Position numbers and translations under genes: made by a program
From: Galdieria partita
Lineage: Eukaryota > Rhodophyta > Bangiophyceae > Galdieriales > Galdieriaceae
NCBI GenBank assembly: GCA_025991245.1
Contig: BQMJ01000013.1
Span: 1 to 64,000, forward strand
Direction: 5' to 3'
Length of the DNA: 64,000 nucleotides
Notes under the pieces: generated by a model
Databases searched by the model: none
Told to the model about the DNA's origin: nothing
The model's input: the letters and a program-made list of their open reading frames with translations, nothing else
Part shown: positions 55,505 to 64,000 of the stretch, piece by piece
Position numbering within the stretch: position 1 is the stretch's first letter
Layout of the letters: each line of letters starts with the position of its first letter

Positions 55505-56851
55505 ATGAATTCTCCACAAAACGAACAAATTTCTATTTGGAATACTGTTCAAGAACTTGTTTCTTTAGAAAAGGATATTTATAAAGTCAACGAGAGAGAT
55601 GCAAGGAACAACGACAAGGAAAACTGGAGAACAGAATATAGGGAACATTTGCGTTCGAAAGCCACCAAAAGACAGCAACTCCTGGAATCATTGGAAAGGG
55701 GTTTGAAGAGCTGTGGTTTGGATACATTGCGACAGACACGAACAGGAACAACGGATCATTTCTTACCCGAAAAGGATAATATATCTAGGAATGACAACAC
55801 TTGGAAGCAACAAACTGAGGAAACCCATGAAAGTCAGTCAAGACAAGTGCTCCCGTCAACACCCAGAGAAATAGACTCTGTGACGTGCAGGTTGGATTTT
55901 GAAACAAGAGAGAATAGAGACGAAAAGTTGCAACGAACATCCAATTGTTCCATTAGAGAACAAGAAGTACAAACAGAATATATTCAACTGAAGAGACAAT
56001 ATGATACCCTGTTGATTGAGAAGGAAGCTTTGGAGCAACATTGTCATATCTTGGAAAATTGGATACAAACGCAAAGGAAACATATTGAATATTATGAAGA
56101 AGAGTTGGAAGAAATGTCCAAGAAGCGTTTTCCACCACTGAAAGAGAAGGCCCCTATGCAGAACGAGTCAAAGGAAAACCAAAGTGATGAAAGCAATGAG
56201 AAAGCGATAGTATGGAAAGCGTCAAGACAGCTCCAAAATATCACAGAGTCTATCCAAGAACAAATGCAACTGAGATATAGTCTACAAGAACAGGTTGACT
56301 CTTTAGAACAGCACAAGGAGGCATTGGAAAGTTCTGTACATCATTTGCAGACTACAAAGAAAGAATTACAAGATAATATACGGAAAATGGAAAGTAAGGT
56401 ACAAAAGTTGGAACAGAAGAAACAGATTTCTTTGGATACTCTTCATTCCATGTTTGAACAAATACAGACAGAAGTTTCTAGATGTACAAGAGGAAAGTAT
56501 CAAGTTACACAGTTAGCAACAGATGTACTCCATACAATATCATCACATGATAGAGTTGATAATATTTGTCAGCAACCAGAGTCAACTATGAATACCAATG
56601 CTATTACTATCAAAGCAATTTCCAAGTTGCAAGAGAAAATACATACTTTGGAAGATGCTTTGATACAGTCACAAGAAGAAACCAACCGTTATAAGAAAGC
56701 TTTGCATGCTTTAAGAGAAGAACACGAAATGACTATTCAAAGATATGGCAAAGAGTTTCAAATGCTTGAAGAGTTGTATCAAGTAAGGTTAAGACAATGC
56801 AGAAGTAACAAAGGTCATAAAAATAGACCCATTTTATCTCAGTTACGCTAA
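55505..56851 (+). CDS. Long coiled-coil protein, function unknown
   Basis: Intronless, about 448 residues from the Met at 55505; the frame is open for 14 codons upstream without an ATG in better context. Polar and charged throughout. A disordered, Ser/Thr/Arg-rich part (about 60-160) lies between an N-terminal helix and a long coiled coil of about 160-430 with two gaps (for example LLIEKEALEQHCHILENWI and QVDSLEQHKEALESSVHHL). The tail is basic (RLRQCRSNKGHKNRP). This resembles structural proteins of centrosomes, spindle poles, Golgi or kinetochores in composition only. I recognise no family. Confidence 0.65.
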   Translation: MNSPQNEQISIWNTVQELVSLEKDIYKVNERDARNNDKENWRTEYREHLRSKATKRQQLLESLERGLKSCGLDTLRQTRTGTTDHFLPEKDNISRNDNTWKQQTEETHESQSRQVLPSTPREIDSVTCRLDFETRENRDEKLQRTSNCSIREQEVQTEYIQLKRQYDTLLIEKEALEQHCHILENWIQTQRKHIEYYEEELEEMSKKRFPPLKEKAPMQNESKENQSDESNEKAIVWKASRQLQNITESIQEQMQLRYSLQEQVDSLEQHKEALESSVHHLQTTKKELQDNIRKMESKVQKLEQKKQISLDTLHSMFEQIQTEVSRCTRGKYQVTQLATDVLHTISSHDRVDNICQQPESTMNTNAITIKAISKLQEKIHTLEDALIQSQEETNRYKKALHALREEHEMTIQRYGKEFQMLEELYQVRLRQCRSNKGHKNRPILSQLR

Positions 56852-56937
56852 TATTGATTCATACTTGAATGTATTTATAGTCTAAAGAATCATACTTTTC
56901 AAAAGCATTACTGGAATAAGAAAATGAAGCGAAATCT

Positions 56938-57138
56938 TTAAATGTCCCGTTTTTCTTCTATCGGGTCGCCCATTTTCCCCAATTGCAGCGAAACCCAAAG
57001 TCCCGTTTGGTTATTCAGCAAAACTTGTATCACAAGGCTTTTTCTTATAGTGTCTCCTTGTTGTAACATCAAAGAATTCAAGGTTTGCCAACTTTTGGAT
57101 AACCATAGAACACTCTTTAAAGGGTACTCAAGTTGCAA
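56938..57138 (-). CDS. Possible exon of a small - strand gene
   Basis: A well-composed 65-codon open stretch (QLEYPLKSVLWLSKSWQTL, later GLWVSLQLGKMGDPIEEKRD) lies in the 456-bp gap between two + strand genes. There is no in-frame ATG nearby. If real, it needs an upstream exon, and a candidate ATG and donor lie at about 57281-57265. Identity unknown. It may also be chance. The rest of the gap (56852-57307) shows nothing else. Confidence 0.3.
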   Translation of the reverse strand: MQLEYPLKSVLWLSKSWQTLNSLMLQQGDTIRKSLVIQVLLNNQTGLWVSLQLGKMGDPIEEKRDI

Positions 57139-57307
57139 AGGACTATTTGGTTTTTGTCTTTCGATGTGGTTGGTTGAGGTTCTAGTCTTTTATCTTTAGT
57201 AGTTTGCTTCCTATTACCAACCTACGTATTATTTAAGTTTTTAATATTGAGTGCCTACTACTCTTACTACTACTAGTATTCATTTTGTGTCAACCAACGA
57301 CTTTATC

Positions 57308-58802
57308 ATGGGTGACCTACAACAAGGATCTACTGTAGCTACTGCGGAAGGTTTGAGTCATATATCAAGCAACTATGATTCAATAGCCCAAGCCCCTTCT
57401 TTAAGATCGTTGAAAGAAAGTCCTTGTAAGATCTTTATTGGACAGTTACCTTCTAACGTGGTGGAAGAGGATCTTCGTAGAATTTGTGAACCCCATGGAA
57501 CTGTCCTGGAAACAACTATTGTCAGGAATCGTATGACTAATCAGTCAAGGGGATGTGGTTTTTGTGTTTTTCATAATGGGGAGGAAGCACACAATGCAAT
57601 TCAGGCTTTGCACGGCACGAAACCTTTTCCTAGTGGTTCCAAACCGTTACAAGTACGACTTGCTGAGAAGAATAGTGACTTTTCAGATACTAAACTTTAT
57701 ATTGGTCACTTGGAACCTTTTATTGAAGAAGAACAGTTACGAAATGCGTTTACCAAGTTTGGAGAGATAGTAGATATCAACATTGTTCGTCCTAGGAATA
57801 ACGTGGATAGTCAAAATAATGCTCCTTTCAACTATGGATTTGTAGAATTTTCTAGTAGTGAAGCAGCGGATAATGCTATTCTATCTGCAAAGAATGGACA
57901 AGTGTGGTTAGACAATGGAAAGCCTTTGACTGAAGTGAGATATGCGAGACTTTCACGCAATAATCGTTATGTAAGAAATAGCGATGGATATTACAAGGAA
58001 CGTGGTATACCGGAATCTATGCTTTATGATCCCAATCTTGCACTAGAAAGTTGGCCAGGAATGGATACGAGTGCTCTGAGTTCTCCTGCTATGATGCCTT
58101 CCACTTCCTATTTCCCTTTCAACTATTTTCCCTTTTCCAATCATGTTGCTAGTCCTATGATGGATACGAATGGAAATGAAGTGAATGCTCTCAAGAGTTC
58201 CGATAATGAAGAAGGAGGAAATGTACCAGAAGGCTTTGTGAATCAAGCCAATCTAGTCAACTATTTTCCATATGGTATGTATCCTAGTGGACCTGCATTA
58301 AGTGCCGTGTGGAATCCTGAGTATGGAGATCCCAAAACACAATATAATTCAGCTAATTGGTTTCCATCGATGTATCCTTATTCACCAGAATATGCGGAAT
58401 ATTTGGCTGCAGCTGCTGGTGCGAATGCGCCTTCCTTTGAAACACAACAGAACCGAGTTCGAGGTCCATCAGAATGCAACTTGTTTGTATACGGAATTCC
58501 TCCTGACTGGGACGATGCCATGTTAGCTAATCTATTTCTTCCTTTTGGCAAGTTGCTTTCTTCCAATGTGTTTATTGATAAACGTACACAGAGGAGTAAA
58601 GGATTTGGTAAGTGTGGTTGGTATATGGGTTGTTTGGACAGATATTGAGACTATTTGTTTTGATTGGATAGGCTTTGTTAGCTATGCTTATCCTGATTCA
58701 GCACATATGGCTATTGCCATGTTGAATGGAATGACATTGCCAAATGGTAGAACACTCAAAGTTTCTTTAAAAAAGGATAAGAATGATAACAATTCAGAAT
58801 AA
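57308..58802 (+). CDS. CELF/Bruno-like RNA-binding protein with three RRMs
   Basis: Two exons (57308-58607, 58672-58802; intron 64 nt), 476 residues. RRM1 (KIFIGQLP, then GCGFCVFHNGEEA) and RRM2 (KLYIGHLE, then YGFVEFSSSEAA) lie close together. A 200-residue linker rich in Pro, Tyr, Asn and Met, with FPFNYFPF, follows. The C-terminal RRM3 (NLFVYGIP, then SKGFGFVSYA) is interrupted by the intron within its RNP1 motif. This 2+1 RRM spacing is the CELF/Bruno plan, whose members control splicing, translation and mRNA decay by binding GU-rich elements. The start is the first ATG; the frame continues a few codons upstream without one. Confidence 0.88.
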
Positions 58803-58927
58803 AAATCTTTTGAATTTTCAACATGTCGAGAAATAGAGTTGAGGTAACGGGTGGAGTATAGAGATATATAGGATTGTATGTGGTTTTACTACTATTTGGA
58901 TAGGAAGCTTATGCACTTTATATTCAA

Positions 58928-60303
58928 ATGGGAAATCAATGGAAACAACGAAACAAGTTATTTTTATGGCGAACTCACGCTAGAACTTGTACAGTCCCAC
59001 CTCGTACGAAAACTTGGGAAGAAATATTGGATCAGTTGCAACGTTCTGAAACCAACGAGCCTTTAAGCAATAGGGAGAACAGACAATTGGAAACCGTGAA
59101 ACAAGAAGAAAGCTTTACTTGTACCATCCATCTGTTTGATAGCCCTGATAGCCAACCTATCAAGACACTGGAATCAGTCCATAGTTACTGTCCACTATGT
59201 CTTTGGGACTATCAAACGTTGAAAAACTTTTCCAGACACTGGAAACGTATTCACACAATATTTCGTTGGCAATTGAAAGGTTCCAACTTGATAGAGGTTT
59301 GTACTTGCAGTGGAAAGAAAGGATACTTATGTTGAACCTTTTGATGTACTGTGGATAGGGATATTTACAACCACAAATCGATATATTTCAGTTGTTAGAA
59401 TATGTAGATGAAAGTGGCAACCCATTTCCAAGTTGCGTTGCTCTTGGATGGAAACAAGAACAGTGTGAATTGATGACTTTGAAAGAATTGATACCCAAAG
59501 TAGGAAACGGTATGGTTTATTTTTCTACGATGAAGTTTGCTAGGCTTGGAATGGATGTGTGGAAAATGGCACAAAAGACAACCCAAATAGCTATTGAACA
59601 AGTTGTCGATGAGAATATTCCATCGTCATCGGTTCAACCCATGAAAAGGAAAGAAAGAGGTATGTATATAGACACGGAGAGCCTTCTCGATGATACTGAG
59701 ACAATTGTCAAGTTGCCACTCGAAAGATATCGACTAGTCCAGCCATGAAAAAGAATGTTTTGGAAAGTAGTAGCAGCGTGGGCAAATTCTTAAACAAAGA
59801 GAAGACTGCGACATTGAATGATCGTAGTTATTATCATACAGTCACATTGCATCCCGTGGCGTCAGATGAAATGGATCAAGATAGTGAAAGCGATGTAAGT
59901 ATTTCATTTATTGTGAAAAACAAAGGGATAATCATGATGTTGTCAGTATTCTGAAGAATGGAAAGAAGAGTTGGAAATGCAAATGTTGGAAAGAGATGTT
60001 CATGAAATATCTCATCGGACAAGAGTATTTTTTCAACTATGGAATGATTTTGTGAGAAAGAATCGAGTGATTGGGGACTTTCAATTGCCAGCTATTTGTG
60101 GACAATTTGTGCGAGGTGGGTTGTGAAAGGAAGAGAAATGAGTGATTGAGTCGTTTGTAGAACATTCGAAAGAAATCGACCAATGGAATCTCTTTCATCC
60201 TTGGAGAATGCATTTATTGAATTTATTTGAATACGGTTTAATACAACGAGCAGATATTGTGAAATGTTGTCAACCTCTCAACAGTCATCATGGCGTTGAT
60301 TAG
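58928..60303 (+). CDS. SUZ12: Su(z)12/EMF2-type VEFS-box Polycomb subunit
   Basis: Five exons (58928-59296, 59359-59659, 59713-59894, 59947-60115, 60161-60303) join in frame to 387 residues. A single C2H2 zinc finger, YCPLCLWDY...FSRHWKRIH, lies at about 87-109. After a linker comes the VEFS box: SYYHTVTLHPVASDE, an acidic stretch, then RVFFQLWNDFVRKNR, DFQLPAICGQFV and HLLNLFEYGLI. Together these define the Su(z)12/EMF2/VRN2 subunit of Polycomb repressive complex 2, which activates the histone H3K27 methyltransferase. It is short compared with animal and plant SUZ12 (about 600-750). Its TAG stop (60301-60303) overlaps the stop of the convergent GCP2 gene. Confidence 0.87.
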
Positions 60304-63300
60304 AATACATCTTCCAATACAGACTCGCTCCCATTGGAAGTATGTTTATGTAATAAAAAGTCATTAAAGTTGAGACGAGTACACAAGTTGGCAAGATGTG
60401 GTTCAGCATCAACCAAGGAAAAAGCACTCAAGGATTCCGTCAATACTTGTAAATGTGAAAGAAAGTAATTGCCCATTTTGAGAATAGTCTCGTCTGCTTC
60501 GGATAAAGAAGGATGGGTTATGTTGTCTTGAATCCAATTGCAAAACATGACGCAAGCATTCAAAAGTTTGGATTGAGTTCTCAACAATTTTGGATTAGTC
60601 AACATACATTGTTTTAAAATGGTATCCAAAAAGTCGTTGTGTTTTCGATTGGCAACTTCCAATTTCTCACATCCAGTCTTCAAGGCTAGTTCCATCGCCT
60701 TCCAATTGGGTTCAATCACTTCCATGAAATCATAATATAAAACACTGTCTAGAAAATGAATCATTCGATGAAAGAGTATGTAACTATCAGAAATCCACTT
60801 GTTTCGGAAACAAGATCGTTGAGTCTTCAAAAGGATCCACACATCTTCCAATTTACGATGCACCATTTTACATGCAAATAAATGACGGAATACAAGTTGA
60901 TATTTGGTAAGCATTCTTTTAGATATCACAATAGAAAGTGGAAATGGAACGTGACAATCCAAACAAAAAGCCTCATAACCAAATATGTCTTTGTCATGCA
61001 AATCATCTTTGCCAGGTGTCGACAATGTCCAATCAGTCGTTTCATTCAAATGAATAATTCTTAACAACTTGAAACTATTTAGAAAAGTAGATAGATCCTC
61101 AAAATATATTTGCTTACCTGACTAGTCAAAGATTGAGGCATAAGACGACAAAACAAGGCATCCTTTTGAGTCTCCATTTCAGAAAAGTTGCAACAGCTTC
61201 TGATAGAAAGTTCTAAAAGTGCATTGAGACTTTCCGTAGAAATAGTAGCAATGGGCTTGTTCAATTCTTCATGAGCAAAATCTAAAAAGAAACCCAGAAA
61301 GTCTGCTTGACTGAGAAGCAAATAGTGTTTCAGAAAGCCTAAGAATGATAACAATTGAAAGCGGTTGCATAACACATCAAACAACTCTTTCGAAGAATAC
61401 ATAAAGCAGTTTTCAATCGACGAGAAAATATTATCTAAAATATCGTCTTGAGACATTTCCTCGCTTTCTGTGAATGGTTGATATGACAAAGTAGAATGTT
61501 CAATATAGGACTTGGATACGAGCTCTTTCATCACACATTTGTATTTACCAGAAGTCAATATCTAAATATGGACATATATCAGTGAAATAGATATTTCCAA
61601 AATGCCAACTTACCTTGGTAGCAGTTCCTCTAAACAGAGAAGGTACTTGAGACTTTCTCAATACGAAACGAAGTTCCCAAAAAGCATCATCTAAAACTTC
61701 ACCTGGTTCCCATCCTTTGTATTTTTCTTGTTCAGTAATAAAAAATTCTTCAAATGGATCATAAATAACTCCAGAATTCAACCAAAGAGAAAGGAAATCG
61801 ATCATAGGCTGAAAAGCCACTTTCATAATATTCTTAGCTACTTCATGTGCATCTGGGTCACCTTGAAGTTGCAAAGTAATGGAATGCAATGTTCCTAAAG
61901 CTAAGCTGCCTCGAATGTCCGGACTTTCCAATGCATCGACAATACGTCTCAAAACTGCCATAGTACGAAAACAAGGTTGCAAGGAAAGCCACAATGTTTG
62001 CAACGATAATTCTCCACGACGAAGTAAACTTTCAATAGAAACAATTCTTCGATAGTATTCATGAATCAAAGACTTTAACATTCCACAAGTTGCTTGTTTA
62101 ACCAAACCTGACTCATAAGTAACGTCATTGATGAAGTTTTGAACTTTGCTCAAATCATCTGCAAGAGGTAAGATACGACAACCCAAGTTGATGGCTGGAT
62201 TACAAGTAATGGAATGTTCTTGTTCAGAACAACGAACATGTTCCAAGTAACTAGTCATTCTTCCGGATATTCCTAACAGAGTATACAATAAATCTTCTGA
62301 AATTAGGAATTCCATAGCAGCTGTAGGAAGACCCATATGAAATACAGGAGGACTCGCTTCACTTTCATTGTGACATATTTTGTCTTGACTTAAGGACTTG
62401 GCGTTTGGAAATGTATCTTTAAACCACGTAGGAAGATTTGGATAATGTCTTCTACCACCTTTCTTGGAACGCATGTTTTTGTTCATTTTCTCTGTCCAAG
62501 GTGTTGGATTGGTCACGGTAGGCTCATTAGATACCGGAGTTTTGTGTGGTATGGATAGTTCATCTTCAATTTGACTGATTGGAGCAGCATGGGTCCATTC
62601 CTTGGAATGATTGGATTTCTTATATGTTCGCAATTGGGGCGTTTTCTCTAAAATGTATGATGAATGAATGATAAGAGGAACATCAACTTGTATTATTCTT
62701 ACCTAACTGTTCCAAGAGTTGAGGTAATTCTTTCATTGGACTTGATTCTTCCTCATTGAAAAGTTCATCCTGTTGGTCCATACGCCAAAAATACTTTGAG
62801 CTTCGAGCTGTTCATCTCAGTATGTAGCCATTGTCTTACCTCATGGATAGCATTGTCTTCTCTTATAGAAGGAAGAGAATTGTTTTCATTCATGGACGAA
62901 CGAGAAGAATGCTTGGAATGTGTACTCATTCTATTGGATTCTCCACTAGTACCCGAAACAACCTTTTCTATAAGACTTTGTGAACGACTATGGTGTTTGA
63001 CCTTGAAAGCTTGATACGATGACTGAATATCATGATTGTTTTGACTAGTATCTTGTTTGGTGCTATATCGAGTTTCTTGCATATCTTCGATATGTTCGGT
63101 TGAAGGAATAGGAGAGACTTTTTCAAAACTCAGTCTACGAGAACTTGGTCTTGGTAATCCAGCGGAAGATACATCTACAGAAACAGTCCGTGTGTGACGG
63201 AGAGTCTTTTCATCTAGGGGAGATTGTGTACTCTTCAAAGGAGAATAGACTTGTTCCTGTGAAGCTCGGGCTTTTGACAAAATTTGATGTAGTCTCTCAC

Positions 63301-63370
63301 GGTATTTTCCTGGAGACAAGTCGGTTTTTCCAGGAGAAGAAAATTTTTTCGGTGTGTTATTTTCCGACAT
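60300..63370 (-). CDS. GCP2: Gamma-tubulin complex component 2 (Spc97 family)
   Basis: Five exons (63370-62840, 62769-62703, 62647-61614, 61561-61118, 61067-60300) join in frame to 947 residues. The N-terminal exon is basic, Ser-rich and probably disordered. The GRIP1-like part has GRMTSYLEHV, QATCGMLKSLIHEYYRRI, and ESLLRRGELSLQTLW, a GCP hallmark, followed by FFITEQEKYKGWEPGEVL and SQVPSLF...ILTSGKYKCVMKEL. GRIP2 contains VPFPLSIVISKRMLTKYQLVFRHLF, ILFHRMIHFLDSVLYYDFMEVIEPNW and the matching C-terminal helices. GCP2 and GCP3 build the gamma-tubulin small complex that nucleates microtubules. Intron 62770-62839 contains an ATG (62781) in frame with the next exon that could serve as an alternative start. 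The stop codon overlaps that of SUZ12. Confidence 0.92.
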
Positions 63371-63525
63371 GTATTATAGACTTGTTGAAAGGGCGCAAAA
63401 CCAACCCAAATACGCCATCCTCATCACATTCTCTGCGTGTCTGATGCATTCAAAGTGGATAGCCCGCCATGTGTAATGGGAATTCCATTCTTTTGGTTTA
63501 CTAAAAGAGACCATCAAACAATCTC

Positions 63526-64000
63526 TTATCCATTGTATGTCAACAAAGTAAATGGATGACTATGTTTGGGAAAGAAAAATTTCTTCTTCTCCTTCCCTTG
63601 TAATGGTATAATAGGCACTCGTAGTTTTTCACACAATGCCGTTTGCATATATTCCAAAGCATCTTTTCCAGAAACGAAACTAACACATATAATTTCAGCT
63701 ATCCAATCGGGCATTCCATCTTCTGGTCCTCGCACCATATCACCTTTCTTCTTCAAATATCTCAACACTCGAGTACGAGGATCATCACTCAATACTTGTA
63801 ACCAATCATCACTTTCCATAACACCTGAATAGGGTGCATTGACAGCTGCTTCGGCTAAATAAGCAAGTGGTTCTCTGGGTATCATAGGTCGAATAGGAAT
63901 TCCTAAGGAGGCCATCATATGTTCTTCTACCAAATCCACACCCCAAGCAACTAAATTGGCATCTCTTACACACATACCACCCATTCTTGCATTGACTTCA
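63526..64000 (-). CDS. C-terminal part of an ATP-grasp enzyme (carnosine-synthase-like), runs off the edge
   Basis: The coding frame enters from the right edge and ends at 63526. It begins within EVNARMGGMCVRDANLVAWGVDLVEEHMM. The E-x-N-x-R metal/ATP site followed by GG and a GVDLV helix is typical of the last third of ATP-grasp ligases such as carnosine synthase and related D-Ala-D-Ala-ligase-fold amino-acid ligases. The remaining 120 residues have a beta-rich C-terminal subdomain (RVLRYLKKKGDMV, WIAEIICVSFVSGKDALEYM). At least 475 bp are present. The start and N-terminal domains lie beyond the window, so the substrate cannot be judged. Confidence 0.75.
   Translation of the reverse strand, partial: EVNARMGGMCVRDANLVAWGVDLVEEHMMASLGIPIRPMIPREPLAYLAEAAVNAPYSGVMESDDWLQVLSDDPRTRVLRYLKKKGDMVRGPEDGMPDWIAEIICVSFVSGKDALEYMQTALCEKLRVPIIPLQGKEKKKFFFPKHSHPFTLLTYNG

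Noticed and set aside
1-64000. tRNA, rRNA and CRISPR features
   Set aside because: No convincing tRNA T-loop/anticodon arrangement, rRNA-like conserved block or regularly spaced short direct repeats were seen by eye; a tRNAscan/Infernal run would be decisive.

Overview
The window is the left end of a eukaryotic chromosome. It opens with about 0.5 kb of telomeric repeat, C-rich on this strand. About 25 kb of gene-poor subtelomere follows, and then compact single-copy gene territory from about 25.9 kb to the right edge. The housekeeping genes are AT-rich and closely packed (several same-strand neighbours are only 34-105 bp apart). Most are cut by very short introns of about 35-70 nt with GT-AG ends. 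A RelA/SpoT homologue points to a plastid-bearing cell. Together with the tiny introns and compact layout, this suggests a cyanidiophycean red alga, most likely Galdieria. That assignment is inference from gene structure and content, not from a database match.

Subtelomere (0.5-25.9 kb). The outer part (0.5-9 kb) is markedly T-rich on the + strand. It holds decayed long tandem repeats (about 0.96 kb and about 1.2 kb) with scattered degenerate telomere-like units, and no supportable gene. From about 9.5 to 24 kb the region is built from copies of one protein family: a P-loop NTPase joined to a C-terminal restriction-nuclease-like domain, resembling the Crinkler/RHS type of eukaryotic effector. 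One copy looks whole (16.06-18.17 kb, +). A second lies tail-to-tail with it (21.05-18.94 kb, -) and reads almost whole. A third (13.21-14.48 kb) is only the C-terminal half and carries a different nuclease motif. Further fossils lie at about 9.7-13.2 kb and, as a tandem pair, at about 22.0-23.9 kb. The two larger copies share a near-identical stretch of about 400 bp around Walker B although their flanks are strongly diverged, which suggests gene conversion between inverted copies. All members lack introns, unlike the neighbouring core genes.

Core region, left half (25.9-45 kb): an ABCG half-transporter, a secreted repeat protein, the large subunit of class Ia ribonucleotide reductase, ribosomal protein eS4, a protein with a TCP10/CPAP-type G-box, a small KEN-box protein, cysteine synthase, ZPR1, a Nudix hydrolase with a GC-AG intron, mitochondrial uS15, an RSH (p)ppGpp synthetase with a degenerate HD domain, a methyltransferase with a large histidine-rich insert, and a GT31/Fringe-like glycosyltransferase.

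Core region, right half (45-64 kb): the biotin-carrying alpha subunit of an acyl-CoA carboxylase (probably 3-methylcrotonyl-CoA carboxylase), a small coiled-coil protein, an ammonium transporter, a cytochrome P450, a polyol/xylulose-reductase-like SDR, the E2 enzyme UBE2H, a long coiled-coil protein, a CELF/Bruno-type RNA-binding protein, a Su(z)12/VEFS-box Polycomb subunit whose stop codon overlaps that of the convergent gamma-tubulin complex protein GCP2, and the C-terminal part of an ATP-grasp enzyme running off the right edge. Apart from the subtelomeric family these are ordinary nuclear genes with no operon-like functional grouping.
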